The notes: a model not told the origin generated them from the sequence alone. DNA of 64,000 nucleotides from Eukaryota sp. TZLM1-RC (GCA_040285825.1 JAUPSS010000004.1:1116001-1180000), one strand, 5' to 3'. Positions 9,968 through 22,616 are shown, counted from the first letter of the stretch. A program made the numbers and translations.

Positions 9968-12664
9968 TCAAGCAAGAAAATTGTTTTTGAGAGGTAGATA
10001 TGGAAGCGGATTAAAAAATATTTTTTTGGGAAAACTGGCTGATAACAATCTCGAAACTGTTGAAAAATTGAAATCCCTCCATCCAACTGAAAATTTTTGC
10101 CCCAGTAAGCCTTCTATTTGTCAATATTGGCTCGAAAATCCATTTCAGGCTCAAGAAGTATTGAATGCCGTTGCTAAATTACCAAAAGGAAAAGCTGCTG
10201 GTCCTTCAGGCATTTCCTTTGATTTGTTAAAAACTGCTTGTAAAAATACTCCAGAAATTTCTGAGGATCTTGCTTCCTATTTTCAAAATTTAATGTGTTT
10301 GAATTATGTTCCTCCGCCTGAATTGACTGCTGCCCGTTTAGTTGCTTTAGTTAAACCTGGTAAAGGTGACAAACCTGATGGAGTTAGACCAATTGCTATT
10401 GGAGAGTCATTAACCAGATTGCTTTCTTCGCTTATTTTTAACAGAATTTCTACTAAAGCAAGGGACTATTTGAAGCCTTTCCAATTTGGTATAAAAACTA
10501 TTGAAGGTGCTTCTGTTGCTTCAATGACTTCAGATGTTTTTTTCAATAGTCAACAACATCAATATATTTTCAATTTGGATTTCAAAAATGCTTTCAATTC
10601 TGTGAAACGTAATTGTTTTTTTGATGTGCTTCTTCATGATTTTCCTGAACTTTCTGCATATTTTTATTTATTTTATGGAAAAAAAATCAGACTTAATTTT
10701 TGACTCCTTTACCCTTGAATCTTCTTCTGGTGTGAAACAAAATGATCCTCTTGGCCCTTTGCTGTTTTGTTTGGCTATTCATAATATTATTAAAATGACA
10801 CAACAAGATTTCCCTGATTTGCGTATTGTTGCCTATATGGATGACATTTCTATTATTGGTTCTTTTAAAAAGCATTTCTAGGGTCTCTGAAGACATTGCG
10901 GCGAAATACAAAGAAATTGGATTAGCTTTGAACCCATCTAAATGTCTCTTGATTGGTAGAGAAAAACAATCTTTGATGATTGGTGGAGCTCAGATTCCTT
11001 TTATCAATTATGACCAACAAGCTTTTAAGTTTCTTGGATGTTGGCTTGGCAATTTGGATGAAATTTATTCCCAGTTAAACAATTTATTGGAGAAGTTTGA
11101 CAAGGATCTTAGTTTTATTGCTGAATGTGACATTGAGAAACATCAAATTTTTTATTTTAAAAATTTGTTATTCTGGAAAATTCACTCATATTTTAAGGTC
11201 AACTCCCCCATCGGTATCTCTCAATTTTTGCAGATCTTTTAACAAACTTTGAGTCAAATTTTTTTCTTCTTTATTAGAAGTAAATGAATCTTTAATTCGA
11301 AGTCATGTATTTTGTTCAGCAGATTTGGGTGGAATTGGATTCACCAAATCTTCGATTCTGTGTAAAGCAGCTTTTTCAGGAGGTGGTAAAAATTTTGTTT
11401 TTGAATTTTTCCAAAGGTTCCCTTTTGATGTTCATCTGATCAATGGTGAATCAAATTTTTACTTGAATCAACTGCAATTTGAATTAGAAAATTTGCCTAG
11501 TGATATCTGGATTCAGTGTTTTCCTCAAAATGTTCAAGAAATTCCCACCCGATCACTTCCAAATTTACGTTTTTGCTTGAAAAAGCTTCAGCACCATCTG
11601 GTTAAATTATATGAAGGCTTGGATTTTGAAGTAAGACTTGGCTTGGCCAAAACTAAAAATCCCGCTTTCGGTAATTTTTTAAAGGATATTCGTGATAGTT
11701 CAGCTGCTGCTTTAGTAACTCAAGTTCCCTCTGTTTATGGACGTTTGTTAAAAAACAATGAATGGCTTCTAAACATGCGTTTTCGTTGTTTTCTGTGGCC
11801 AAACAATTTGCCCAATCATTTAACTTGTAAATGTGGTAAACCTCTTTTGTTTACTCATCTTTTGAACTGCAAACATTATTTATATATTTATTGAATTTGT
11901 ACACTTAATTAAATTAACTCAATACTAATGGGACGACTATCATTGAACCAAGATTTCCTCTACAAAATCTTGATCTGCAAACATTTCATTACGTTTAGAA
12001 GCAAAGTGCATAATAACGTCAGGGACCAAATTTATGTAATGTGCAAATCATATCGAGTAGATTCCTTTTTAGAACCGCTGTTATCAAAATTAATTCTTGA
12101 TGATCCCAATATTGATAGTACGCGTTACAACAGAGCTTCTATGGGTCTGACTAGAGGTGATCTGGTTGTTCCTGGTTTAAATGGTAGTTTTACTATTTTG
12201 GACGCCATGTCTATTGACCCTTGTAATTCCTCTAACGAACATTTCATTAACTCGGATGTAAATAATCCTCTTCTTGCAGGCGAAAAATATAAAATTGCTA
12301 AATATGCGAAACCCATTTCCTCGGTTAATGAAAATTCTCATGCCCAATATAATTTATGTCCATTTGTTTTTTCTTTGCTTGGATCTCTAGGTAAGGCTGC
12401 TATGGCTTTCCTTGAGGATTTTGTTGTAGTTGTAAAGGATAGAACTGGAAGAATTTTCAATCGTGTTTACTGGCAAAACAGGATTGTATTTTCTATTTTT
12501 AAGGGAATGGTAAAACTAATTTCTGATTCACTATCTTCTTTTGGGAAATTTTCTGAATCTTTAGCAATTAATTGTTTTGATGTAGGGGAGGCAGGTTTTG
12601 AGGATGTGGAGTTTTAATTGTGTATTTCATATTTGTTGTTGAATAAAAATAAATAAGTAAAAAA
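9968..12664 (+). mobile_element. LINE family A copy 2, damaged
   Basis: TSD AATCAAGGATAT lies at 9956-9967 and 12665-12676, inside LINE B copy 1. It starts at the basic segment RGRYGSGLKNIF and runs to the normal 3' end. RT is damaged: the turn before the active site reads KQNDPLGPL where all relatives have KQGDPLGPL, and frames break near 10690, 10870, 11140 and 11240. A 97-bp LINE C tail splits the Cys-His cluster at 11878. The RLE and C-terminal block are open (11928-12617, stop 12615-12617). Not autonomous. Confidence 0.9.
11878..11974 (-). mobile_element. LINE family C, 3'-end micro-insertion
   Basis: C 3' UTR and last ~10 codons (minus strand) interrupt the Cys-His cluster of LINE A copy 2. 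TSD CTGCAAACATT is at 11867-11877 and 11975-11985. Confidence 0.88.
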
Positions 12665-13378
12665 AATCAAGGATATATCATCCATATAAGCAACTATTTT
12701 TATAGAAGGGTATTTTTGCTTAATGATATTTAAAGTTTTGTGAATAGCTAAACAAAACAATAACGGGCCTAAAGGATCACCTTGCTTCACACCAGAAGAT
12801 GATTTAAGACCAAATGAATTAAAAATTAAATCTGATTCTTTCCCATAAAAATGGTAGAAAAAACTCGATAGCTCAGGAAAATCAGATTTAATAACTTCAA
12901 AAATTGCTTCTCGCTTTACAGAATTAAAAGCATTTTTAAAGTCGAGATTAAAAATAAAATTATTTTCCTCTGCATTAAAAAAGGTATCAGAGGCAATAGC
13001 AGCAACAGAAGCACCATCAATTGTTTTGATTCCAAATTGATGAGGATTCAAAAAAGTAGAAGCTTTGTCTTTAACACGATCGAAGACAATTGATGCCAGC
13101 AAACGAGAAATAGATTCACCAACAGCAATTGGGCGTATTCCATCAGGTTTGCTTCCGTTTCCAGGCTTTACTAAAGCAATCAGACGTGCAGCGAGTAATT
13201 CAAATGGAGGATTAATTTTCAAAACAATTAATTGTTGAAAATAATAGGCTAGATCATCCGCAATTTCGGGAGCACTGGAACACGCTATTTTTAAGAGATC
13301 AAAAGAAATTCCAGATGGGCCTGCTGCTTTCCCCTTTGGTAATTTTTGAATAGCTTTAAAAACTTCAATTGCAGTAAT

Positions 13379-13859
13379 ACTGCCGCTGCTGCTGAATTAA
13401 ATAATTTAGAATTTAATTTACCTCCCAAACATGAGTGCACTGCAGAAGACAATGATGCAATAATGTTAGATATTCCCCGTGAAGCAAGTCAAATTGATAA
13501 TTGTGCTATTTGTAATGAAAAAGCTGAAAGATATATTTTAAAAAATAATTTATATGTATGCCATGTTTGCTCCTCACTTGATACACTACGGCCTCCATGT
13601 AAGATTCCGAATGTTCTCAGTCCCAAGGCTTCCATTCCCTTTTCTGTTGCGTTTAGAACATTCAGTCTTGCTTTGAAAAAAGGAGAATGGGATGTTTTTT
13701 CTATTTGGAAATTCTTCCTTGAACAAAAATCAGGTTCTCGTCCCCAAAAAGTTTTCACTCCAAAGAAACAACCCAAGAATAAGACTGTACGAAAACTTTT
13801 GCTACGTGGGAGATATGGTTCAGGGAAAAACGCTCTGTTCTCATCTGATCTTGCTCCTG
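13379..13859 (+). mobile_element. LINE family D copy 1 (piece 2 of 4)
   Basis: Continues from 8200 after the B insertion. The frame to 13859 encodes the Ala-rich linker, the second Cys pair region (CAICNEKAERY..YVCHVCSSLDTLRPPCKIP), and the basic segment KKQPKNKTVRKLLLRGRYGSG. It ends at CTTGCTCCTG, where the Ty3-type element is inserted. The next D base is at 44015. Confidence 0.88.
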
Positions 13860-13957
13860 TGATGCTTTATCCATATATGATAACAAAGAATAAGGAATAA
13901 TTTATTAGAATTTCACCGGCCCTTATAAAAACCATCACTAGTGAACTATGTTATATA
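13860..13957 (-). repeat. 3' terminal repeat (LTR) of the Ty3-type element
   Basis: About 98 bp match 43875-43972 with only a few differences near 13930. On the minus strand it contains the Pol stop codon (13946-13948), AATAAA and terminal CATCA. The match stops at 13957, whereas the 5' copy extends 38 bp further to TGTTGTAC at 44010. The 3' copy therefore appears to lack the start of U3, which is unusual. Confidence 0.75.
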
Positions 13958-16151
13958 ATAAGGAACTTTATCATTGTTCGAATCTACGTAATCAAAGTGA
14001 TCTATAATTTTAACGATTACAGATTCTTCCATATCGCCAGCAGCAATATTCTTATGCCAATCAAGATCTTCTTTAGGGAAGTCTGAAAGGTATAGTTTAC
14101 AATGATTTATACTTGCCGTAGACATCGAACCAGTGACGAGATTCTTGAGTAATAAACTTTTATTGGATTTCACTTCTTCAACGAGAAAAGGGCCAGCGAA
14201 GCAACCATGGAGTTTACCATTAGTCTTTAATCGCAAAACTAAGTCACCTTTATTAAAAGGGTTCCTATGTTTGTTAACTTCAGGCAGTTGTTGAGCTTGC
14301 CTGAGCTCTGCCTCTTCCCTCTTCTTTGAAATCCTTTCAAGTTTTGCTTCAAGATCTTTAACAAAGGGAATATTAACATAAGCTGATTTTATTAGTTCAA
14401 ACATATTACTAGGATCAGCTCTAGGGCTGTGGTCGCTACCAAACATTAAATTGTAGGGCGAATGACCAGTAACTCTACTAATAGTTGAATTGATTTGAAG
14501 TTGTACAATTGGGATATATTCACTCCAATTGCTATAATCGCCAGAGTCCACCAAAATCTTTCTTAGACTTTGTAAAATGTCTCTGTGTCGTCTTTCTACT
14601 AAACCATTGCTTTGTGAAAAGCTAGTTAGTGAACGACTTACTTCAATGTTTAATAAATCGCATAACCCTTTGAATATGGCATTTGCAAATTCAATACCAT
14701 TGTCACTGTGAATCAACAGTGGGATACCAAAAATTGATACTACACTCCATAGGAGGTGATTGGTTGCCTCCACTGCATTCAATTCCTTTACAGGGCAAAT
14801 GATCGTATACCTGGTGAACGAGTCTACAAAAACTATTAAATATTTGAATCCATTATCATCTTGTTGTAATGGTCCAATAGTGTCTGCGTTTAATCGTGCA
14901 AAAGGTCGATCAGCCCAAAGAGAGCCAGATGATTCAATGACATTTTTAGGCACATGCGCCGTCTTTTGACATGCTGGGCATCTCTTAATATGGTTAATCA
15001 TGTCTTTGCGCATGTCGGGCCAAAAGTAATCACTATTGAGTAATTTCTTTACGCTAGTCGTCACACTAGGATGGCCAACATTTGCATGTCCATGAATGAT
15101 AGTTAAAGTCTGCTTCTTTAAACTATCTGGGATGACAATCTTCCCACGATTGTTGGTATACAATTGAATATCTGAATTATAATTGTAATCTTTATAATAA
15201 TCAGGATTTGAATCAACATCTATAAGTTGTTCTTGCCTAATCTTTGAGATCCAAGTGTCAAATAAATCAAATTTAGTATCCTCAACTGCTTCTTTCAGTG
15301 CAGATAAGCTATTGATCGTGGGTAGCTCAATTGTGGACGGTTGAGTAATATCATCCCTTAACAAATTAACTCTAGTTAATAAATTTAAATAGGGTAATTG
15401 TTCTTCAACTCTGTGAGGTGCCAAGTTTCTCACTTGTTGGACTCGAGGAGTTTTGGGTTTGGTGTCAACCAATCTAGACAACATGTCTGCCCAATAATTC
15501 TCCTCGCCTGCAGTGTGGACTACATCAAAATTGAATTCTGACAATATTGGTAGCCACCTCTTCACAATTCTGTTCTTTTCAGGAGCTGATATGAGGTATG
15601 CTAAATTTCTATGATCAGTGAAAATAGTTAATTTCCTCGAAATTAAATAATTTTCTAAACTACTGTCAGTGAGAATTAGTAAAATTGCATACAACTCTTT
15701 CTGAAGTACAGACCAATTCTTTTGTGAAGTTGATAATAATCTGCTAAAGAAGGCAATAGGTACAACCTTTCTCTTAATTAGCGGTGTCGTAGGATCTTTA
15801 GGTGGGTTAGCTTCTTGCCATATTACTCCACCTACAGCCACATCGGACGCGTCAGCACTTATTAAAATATGCTTGTCTTCTGAGGGCAGTTCAAGAGGGA
15901 TATTTGCTTTGATAAGATTTATAATCTTACCAAAAGCCTCGTCATGATCAGGAGTCCACTTGATTTTTGACGGTTTGTTTCTGGTTAATTTGTTGATTGG
16001 TTCTATCAAGTCAGACAAATTTGGCAACCAATCACGTATATAATTGATCGATCCTATAAAACTCCTAACTTCAGGTAATGTCCTGGGTTTGGGTAGGTTG
16101 ATCAGTCCCTCAATCCTAGATTCATCTATATAACGGGTTTTGTTTACAAAA
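13946..16151 (-). CDS. Pol C-terminal half: RNase H and integrase
   Basis: A continuous frame of about 735 codons. Counting from the codon at 16195 (the first ~15 codons are LINE tail), RNase H residues are D115 (ISADASD), E167 (KELYA), D194 (FTDHRNLAYL) and D237 (ADMLSRL). The integrase zinc domain is H370-x4-H375 ... C406-x2-C409. The integrase core has D438 (NADTIGPL), D498 (HSDNGIEF) and E534 (NGLVERRHRD), giving D-x35-E. A GPF-type C-terminal module follows (GCFAGPFLVEEV, about 664-675). This D,D-35-E plus GPY/F layout is typical of Ty3/gypsy (Metaviridae). All catalytic residues are present. The stop lies inside the terminal repeat. The 5' side is cut off from RT by the block starting at 16152. 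Confidence 0.92.
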
Positions 16152-16329
16152 TTTTTTTTTAAATTTAATTTTATTCTAAACCTATAAATCAACATCTAAA
16201 AATCCATCTCTCCCAAAACAAAAACACTAGATGCAACTCTCTCATAGTGAGATCCAAGAGAAAGCAAAGCATCAGAAACCATCTTCAACATCCCCTTAAA
16301 AATAGAAAACACAATTCTATTTTGCCAAA

Positions 16330-18514
16330 CCTGATGGAGTTAGACCAATTGCTATTGGAGAGTCATTAACCAGATTGCTTTCTTCGCTTGTTTTTAACAG
16401 AATTTCTACTAAAGCAAGGGACTATTTGAAGCCTTTCCAATTTGGTATAAAAACTGTTGAAGGTGCTTCTGTTGCTTCAATGACTTCAGATGTTTTTTTC
16501 AATAGTCAACAACATCAATATATTTTCAATTTGGATTTCAAAAATGCTTTCAATTCTGTGAAACGTAATTGTATTTTTGATGTGCTTCTTCATGATTTTC
16601 CTGAACTTTCTGCATATTTTTATTTATTTTATGGAAAAAAATCAGACTTAATTTTTGACTCCTTTACCTTTGAATCTTCTTCTGGTGTGAAACAAGGTGA
16701 TCCTCTTGGCCCTTTGCTGTTTTGTTTGGCTATTCATAATATTATTAAAATGACACAACAAGATTTCCCTGATTTGCGTATTGTTGCCTATATGGATGAC
16801 ATTTCTATTATTGGTTCTTTTGAAAGCATTTCTAGGGTCTCTGAAAACATTGCGGCGAAATACAAAGAAATTGGATTAGCTTTGAACCCATCTAAATGTC
16901 TCTTGATTGGTAGAGAAAAACAATCTTTGATGATTGGTGGAGCTCAGATTCCTTTTATCAATTATGACCAACAAGCTTTTAAGTTTCTTGGATGTTGGCT
17001 TGGCAATTTGGATGAAATTTATTCCCAGTTAAACAATTTATTGGAGAAGTTTGACAAGGATCTTAGTTTTATTGCTGAATGTGACATTGAGAAACACATC
17101 AAATTTTTTATTTTAAAAATTTGTTATTCTGGAAAATTCACTCATATTTTAAGGTCAACTCCCCCTTCGGTATCTCTCAATTTTTGCAGATCTTTTAACA
17201 AACTTCGAGTCAAATTTTTTTCTTTTTTATTAGAAGTAAATGAATCTTTAATTCGAAGTCATGTATTTTGTTCAGCAGATTTGGGTGGCATTGGATTCAC
17301 CAAATCTTCGATTCTGTGTAAAGCAGCATTTTTGGGAGGTGGTAAAAATTTTGTTTTTGAATTTTTCCAAAGGTTCCCTTTTGATGTTCATCTGATCAAT
17401 GGTGAATCAAATTTTTATTTGAATCAACTTCAAATCGAATTAGATAATTTGCCTAGTGATATCTGGATTCAGTGTTTTCCTCAAAATGTTCAAGAAATTC
17501 CCACCCGATCACTTCCAAATTTACGTTTTTGCTTGAAAAAGCTTCAGCACCATCTGGTTAAATTATATGAAGGCTTGGATTATGAAGTAAGACTTGGCTT
17601 GGCCAAAACTAAAAATCCCGCTTTCGGTAATTTTTTAAAGGATATTCGTGATAGTTCAGCTGCTGCTTTAGTAACTCAAGTTCCCTCTGTTTATGGACTT
17701 TTGTTAAAAAACAATGAATGGCTTCTAAACATGCGTTTTCGTTGTTTTCTGTGGCCAAACAATTTGCCCAATCATTTAACTTGTAAATGTGGTAAACCTC
17801 TTTTGTTTACTCATCTTTTGAACTGTAAACATTTCATTACGTTTAGAAGCAAAGTGCATAATAACGTCAGGGACCAAATTTATGTAATGTGCAAATCATA
17901 TCGAGTAGATTCCTTTTTAGAACCGCTGTTATCAAAATTAATTCTCGATGATCCCAATATTGATAGTACGCGTTACAACAGAGCTTCTATGGGTCTAACT
18001 AGAGGTGATCTAGTTGTTCCTGGTTTAAATGGTAGTTTTACTATTTTGGACGCCATGTCTATTGACCCTTGTAATTCCTCTAACGAACATTTCATTAACT
18101 CGGATGTAAATAATCCTCTTCTTGCAGGCGAAAAATATAAAATTGCTAAATATGCGAAACCCATTTCCTCGGTTAATGAAAATTCTCATGCCCAATATAA
18201 TTTATGTCCATTTGTTTTTTCTTTGCTTGGATCTCTAGGTAAGGCTGCTATGGCTTTCCTTGAGGATTTTGTTGTAGTTGTAAAGGAAAGAACTGGAAGA
18301 ATTTTCAATCGTGTTTACTGGCAAAACAGGCTTGTATTTTCTATTTTTAAGGGAATGGTAACACTAATTTCTGATTCACTATCTTCTTTTGGGAAATTTT
18401 CTGAATCTTTAGCGATTAATTGTTTTGATGTAGGGGAGGCAGGTTTTGAGGATGTGGAGTTTTAATTGTGTATTTCATATTTGTTGTTGAATAAAAATAA
18501 ATTGCAAAAAAAAA
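16330..18514 (+). mobile_element. LINE family A copy 3, 5'-truncated but open to its end
   Basis: An uninterrupted frame to the stop at 18463-18465 encodes most of RT plus the endonuclease, about 700 residues. It shows FNLDFKNAFNSVKR, SSGVKQGDPLGPLLF, AYMDDISIIGSF, a thumb/linker region, the Cys cluster CKCGKPLLFTHLLNC, RLE core RGDLVVPGLNGSFTILDAMS, C-terminal block and tail GEAGFEDVEF. It lacks the zinc knuckle and RT domain 0. TSD TTTGCCAAA is at 16321-16329 and 18515-18523 in LINE B copy 2. It is the best-preserved RT-RLE segment of family A here. Confidence 0.92.
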
Positions 18515-18775
18515 TTTGCCAAAACAATCTGTTGAAATTTCTGCCAGTTCTTCTCTTTACAATCATTTCAAAATCAACCAAAAAACGTAAAGCAGTTGGT
18601 GCAAGTGAACCAAAAAGGGAAAATACAAATGGATACAAATTGTATTTTGCATGCTGTAGACTGGCCAATTTGGACAAAGGTTCATTGTATTTTTTGAATT
18701 TAAAATTTTCAGCATTTGAAAGGGGATTACGAATTTCAGAATTAACAAGCCTTTCATTTGAGGCATTACAAGGAT

Positions 18776-19792
18776 TTTGCAATATATTTTTATTCAATAA
18801 CAAATATGAAATACACAATTAAAACTCCACATCCTCAAAACCTGCCTCCCCTACATCAAAACAATTAATCGCTAAAGATTCAGAAAATTTCCCAAAAGAA
18901 GATAGTGAATCAGAAATTAGTGTTACCATTCCCTTAAAAATAGAAAATACAATCCTGTTTTGCCAGTAAACACGATTGAAAATTTTCTTCCAGTTCTTTC
19001 CTTTACAACTACAACAAAATCCTCAAGGAAAGCCATAGCAGCCTTACCTAGAGATCCAAGCAAAGAAAAAACAAATGGACATAAATTATATTGGGCATGA
19101 GAATTTTCATTAACCGAGGAAATGGGTTTCGCATATTTAGCAATTTTATATTTTTCGCCTGCAAGAAGAGGATTATTTACATCCGAGTTAATGAAATGTT
19201 CGTTAGAGGAATTACAAGGGTCAATAGACATGGCGTCCAAAATAGTAAAACTACCATTTAAACCAGGAACAACTAGATCACCTCTAGTTAGACCCATAGA
19301 AGCTCTGTTGTAACGCGTACTATCAATATTGGGATCATCGAGAATTAATTTTGATAACAGCGGTTCTAAAAAGGAATCTACTCGATATGATTTGCACATT
19401 ACATAAATTTGGTCCCTGACGTTATTATGCACTTTGCTTCTAAACGTAATGAAATATTTACAGTTCAAAAGATGAGTAAACAAAAGAGGTTTACCACATT
19501 TACAAGTTAAATGATTGGGCAAATTGTTTGGCCACAGAAAACAACGAAAACGCATGTTTAGAAGCCATTCATTGTTTTTTAACAAAAGTCCATAAACAGA
19601 GGGAACTTGAGTTACTAAAGCAGCAGCTGAACTATCACGAATATCCTTTAAAAAATTACCGAAAGCGGGATTTTTAGTTTTGGCCAAGCCAAGTCTTACT
19701 TCATAATCCAAGCCTTCATATAATTTAACCAGATGGTGCTGAAGCTTTTTCAAGCAAAAACGTAAATTTGGAGGTGATCGGGTGGGAATTTC
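18776..19792 (-). mobile_element. LINE family A copy 4 (unit 1 of the duplication)
   Basis: Minus-strand A from about IPTRSPPNLRF through the Cys cluster, RLE, C-terminal block and 3' UTR. TSD ATTACAAGGAT is at 18765-18775 and 19793-19803 in LINE B copy 2. A 2-base insertion near 18982 breaks the frame in the C-terminal block. A and B happen to join in frame, giving an open 469-codon chimera (18923-20332) with two endonuclease domains. Confidence 0.88.
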
Positions 19793-20293
19793 ATTACAAG
19801 GATCAACAGACATTACATCCAATAAAATGAAGCTTCCATCTAATCCAGGTAATATGACATCACCTCTATTATTCTTATGAAAATCATTTTCAGCATCAAA
19901 CAAATTTGACAACAGAGGTTCCAAGAAGGATTCAATTCTATGAGATTTACACATACAATATAACTGGTCTCTTACAGCATCATGAACCTTGCTTCTAAAA
20001 GTAATAAAATGTTTACAATTTAACAAATGAGTAGTTGTAATTTCTCGAGAACATTTACAAATTAAATTATGAGGTAAATTATCAGGCCAGATAAAGGAAC
20101 GAAATCTCATATTCAGAGTCCAAGCAGAATCGGATAAGAGAGTACCATAAACTTGTGGAATTGTTGTTACTAAGGCAGAAGAAGTACTGTCACACATATC
20201 TTGTAAAAGATTTGCAAAAGCGGGATTCTTTTTCTTGGCCAAGCCAAGTCTAACATCAAAATCCAAGCTTTCAAAAATCTTTGACAATTTTTG

Positions 20294-21304
20294 CAATTTA
20301 TTTTTATTCAACAACAAATATGAAATACACAATTAAAACTCCACATCCTCAAAACCTGCCTCCCCTACATCAAAACAATTAATCGCTAAAGATTCAGAAA
20401 ATTTCCCAAAAGAAGATAGTGAATCAGAAATTAGTGTTACCATTCCCTTAAAAATAGAAAATACAATCCTGTTTTGCCAGTAAACACGATTGAAAATTCT
20501 TCCAGTTCTTTCCTTTACAACTACAACAAAATCCTCAAGGAAAGCCATAGCAGCCTTACCTAGAGATCCAAGCAAAGAAAAAACAAATGGACATAAATTA
20601 TATTGGGCATGAGAATTTTCATTAACCGAGGAAATGGGTTTCGCATATTTAGCAATTTTATATTTTTCGCCTGCAAGAAGAGGATTATTTACATCCGAGT
20701 TAATGAAATGTTCGTTAGAGGAATTACAAGGGTCAATAGACATGGCGTCCAAAATAGTAAAACTACCATTTAAACCAGGAACAACTAGATCATCTCTAGT
20801 TAGACCCATAGAAGCTCTGTTGTAACGCGTACTATCAATATTGGGATCATCGAGAATTAATTTTGATAACAGCGGTTCTAAAAAGGAATTTACTTGATAT
20901 GATTTGCACATTACATAAATTTGGTCCCTGACGTTATTATGCACTTTGCTTCTAAACGTAATGAAATGTTTACAGTTCAAAAGATGAGTAAACAAAAGAG
21001 GTTTACCACATTTACAAGTTAAATGATTGGGTAAATTGTTTGGCCACAGAAAACAACGAAAACGCATGTTTAGAAGCCATTCATTGTTTTTTAACAAAAG
21101 TCCATAAACAGAGGGAACTTGAGTTACTAAAGCAGCAGCTGAACTATCACGAATATCCTTTAAAAAATTACCGAAAGCGGGATTTTTAGTTTTGGCCAAG
21201 CCAAATCTTACTTCATAATTCAAGCCTTCATATAATTTAACCAGATGGTGCTGAAGCTTTTTCAAGCAAAAACGTAAATTTGGAAGTGATCGGGTGGGAA
21301 TTTC
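20294..21304 (-). mobile_element. LINE family A copy 5 (unit 2 of the duplication)
   Basis: Same segment and same A/B junction as copy 4. Here the frame is open from the B part (21931) through A to the A stop at 20333, giving a 532-codon B-RLE/A-RLE chimera. Differences from copy 4 include D for G in the RLE core (LTRDDLVVPG) and N for D in the EGLNYEV segment. It lacks its own TSD on the 3' side, as expected for a duplicate. Confidence 0.85.
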
Positions 21305-22407
21305 ATTACAAGGATCAACAGACATTACATCCAATAAAATGAAGCTTCCATCTAATCCAGGTAATATGACATCACCTCTATTATTCTTATGAAAATCATT
21401 TTCAGCATCAAACAAATTTGACAACAGAGGTTCCAAGAAGGATTCAATTCTATGAGATTTACACATACAATATAACTGGTCTCTTACAGCATCATGAACC
21501 TTGCTTCTAAAAGTAATAAAATGTTTACAATTTAACAAATGAGTAGTTGTAATTTCTCGAGAACATTTACAAATTAAATTATGAGGTAAATTATCAGGCC
21601 AGATAAAGGAACGAAATCTCATATTCAGAGTCCAAGCAGAATCGGATAAGAGAGTACCATAAACTTGTGGAATTGTTGTTACTAAGGCAGAAGAAGTACT
21701 GTCACACATATCTTGTAAAAGATTTGCAAAAGCGGGATTCTTTTTCTTGGCCAAGCCAAGTCTAACATCAAAATCCAAACTTTCAAAAATCTTTGACAAT
21801 TTTTGTTGAAGCTTTTTACAGCAAAACTGTAAATTAAAAAAGAGATCGGTTTGGAATTTCTTGAATTGATTGAGGAAAACATTTGGTCCAAATTTGTGGC
21901 GGCAATTTTTCAAGTTCACAAGATAACTCATACAAATAGGGACTGCAATTGGGAACTAACAGATGAGAATCATCAGGAAATCTACGAGAAAATTCATAAA
22001 TAAAATTTTTGCCACCACCCAAGAATGCTGATTGACACAAAATTGAAGATTTAGTAAATCCAATACCACCCAAATTTGCTGAAGAAAATAAATGGCTTTT
22101 CAACATTCCTGGTTCTACATCCAATAAATCAGCAAAAAATTCTGTTCTCAATGAATTAAATGAACGACAAAAATCTAATGCTGTGGAAGGAGCACAAGAT
22201 CTCAAAATGTGGGTTATTCTCCCAGTGTAGCAAATTTTAAGCATGAAAAATTTAATATGCTTTTCTATATCTAAAGAAGAAATTGAATCAAGTTCAAATT
22301 TCATTTTTTCCAAAATAACTTGCAATTCATTCTGAATTTGAGGCACGATTCCTAACCAACAACCAAGGAACTTAAAAGCATCACTACTATAATTAGTAAA
22401 AGGTACA
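21305..22407 (-). mobile_element. LINE family B copy 3 (mosaic)
   Basis: B coding sequence from the RT-thumb region (NELQVILEKMKFELDSISSL) to the RLE core, continuous with unit 2 of the duplication. A 1-base A-run change near 21840 splits the frame. At about 22407 it switches to an interior LINE A segment with no tail or TSD, so the boundary is recombinational. Confidence 0.82.
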
Positions 22408-22616
22408 TTAGAAAATACAATCCTGTTTTGCCAGTAAACACGATTGAAAATTCTTCCAGTTCTTTCCTTTACAACTACAACAAAATCCTTAAGGAAAGCC
22501 ATAGCAGCCTTACCTAGAGATCCAAGCAAACAAAAAACAAATGGACATAAATTATATTGGGCATGAGAATTTTCATTAACCGAGGAAATGGGTTTCGCAT
22601 ATTTAGCAATTTTATA
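22408..22616 (-). mobile_element. LINE family A copy 6, interior fragment
   Basis: Only the conserved C-terminal block of A is present (minus strand), lacking both the true 3' end and any upstream part. It switches to a family D interior segment within the shared TTTATAT. Confidence 0.78.

Larger units (their letters stand above)
8201..13378 (-). mobile_element. LINE family B copy 1, interrupted by F, A and C
   Basis: B sequence on the minus strand occupies 8201-9700, 9792-9967 and 12665-13378. TSD ACTGCCGCTGCT (8189-8200, 13379-13390) flanks the whole block in LINE D. From 5' to 3' it encodes the end of the N-terminal region (LPKGKAAGPSGISFDLLK), RT (FNLDFKNAFNSVKR, SSGVKQGDPLGPLLF, AYMDDIS), the Cys cluster CKCSREITTTHLLNC, the RLE core RGDVILPGLDGSFILLDVMS and the tail GEMDFLDVDL. 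It is 5'-truncated before RT domain 0. Small frame breaks occur, for example one missing codon pair near 9000. It is the longest B copy here but not full length. Confidence 0.9.
16152..20293 (-). mobile_element. LINE family B copy 2, inserted into pol, interrupted by two A copies
   Basis: B 3' UTR begins at 16152 next to the TSD TTTACAAAA (16143-16151, repeated at 37942-37950). B pieces are 16152-16329, 18515-18775 and 19793-20293, separated by A copy 3 (TSD TTTGCCAAA) and A copy 4 (TSD ATTACAAGGAT). The B frame reads through RLE and the Cys cluster. A short further B piece sits at 37877-37941 next to the right-hand TSD. Confidence 0.8.
18774..21803. repeat. 1.5-kb tandem duplication of an A-in-B chimera
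   Basis: Unit 1 (about 18774-20288) and unit 2 (about 20289-21803) each hold the same 3' half of LINE A (minus) joined at GGGAATTTC|ATTACAAGG to the same B segment. Unit 1 is flanked correctly by B on both sides with a TSD; unit 2 starts abruptly after GACAATTTTTG. The two units are nearly identical and differ by a few substitutions and one 2-base length change near 18982. Short T-run plus G microhomology sits at the junction. Confidence 0.82.

Noticed and set aside
17973-18164. A 63-residue open frame antisense to LINE A (also at 5681, 12125, 19122, 20634, 23412, 31871, 45445, 59591 and 60754)
   Set aside because: It recurs only because the sense RLE region is highly conserved. No independent start context or family similarity is seen.
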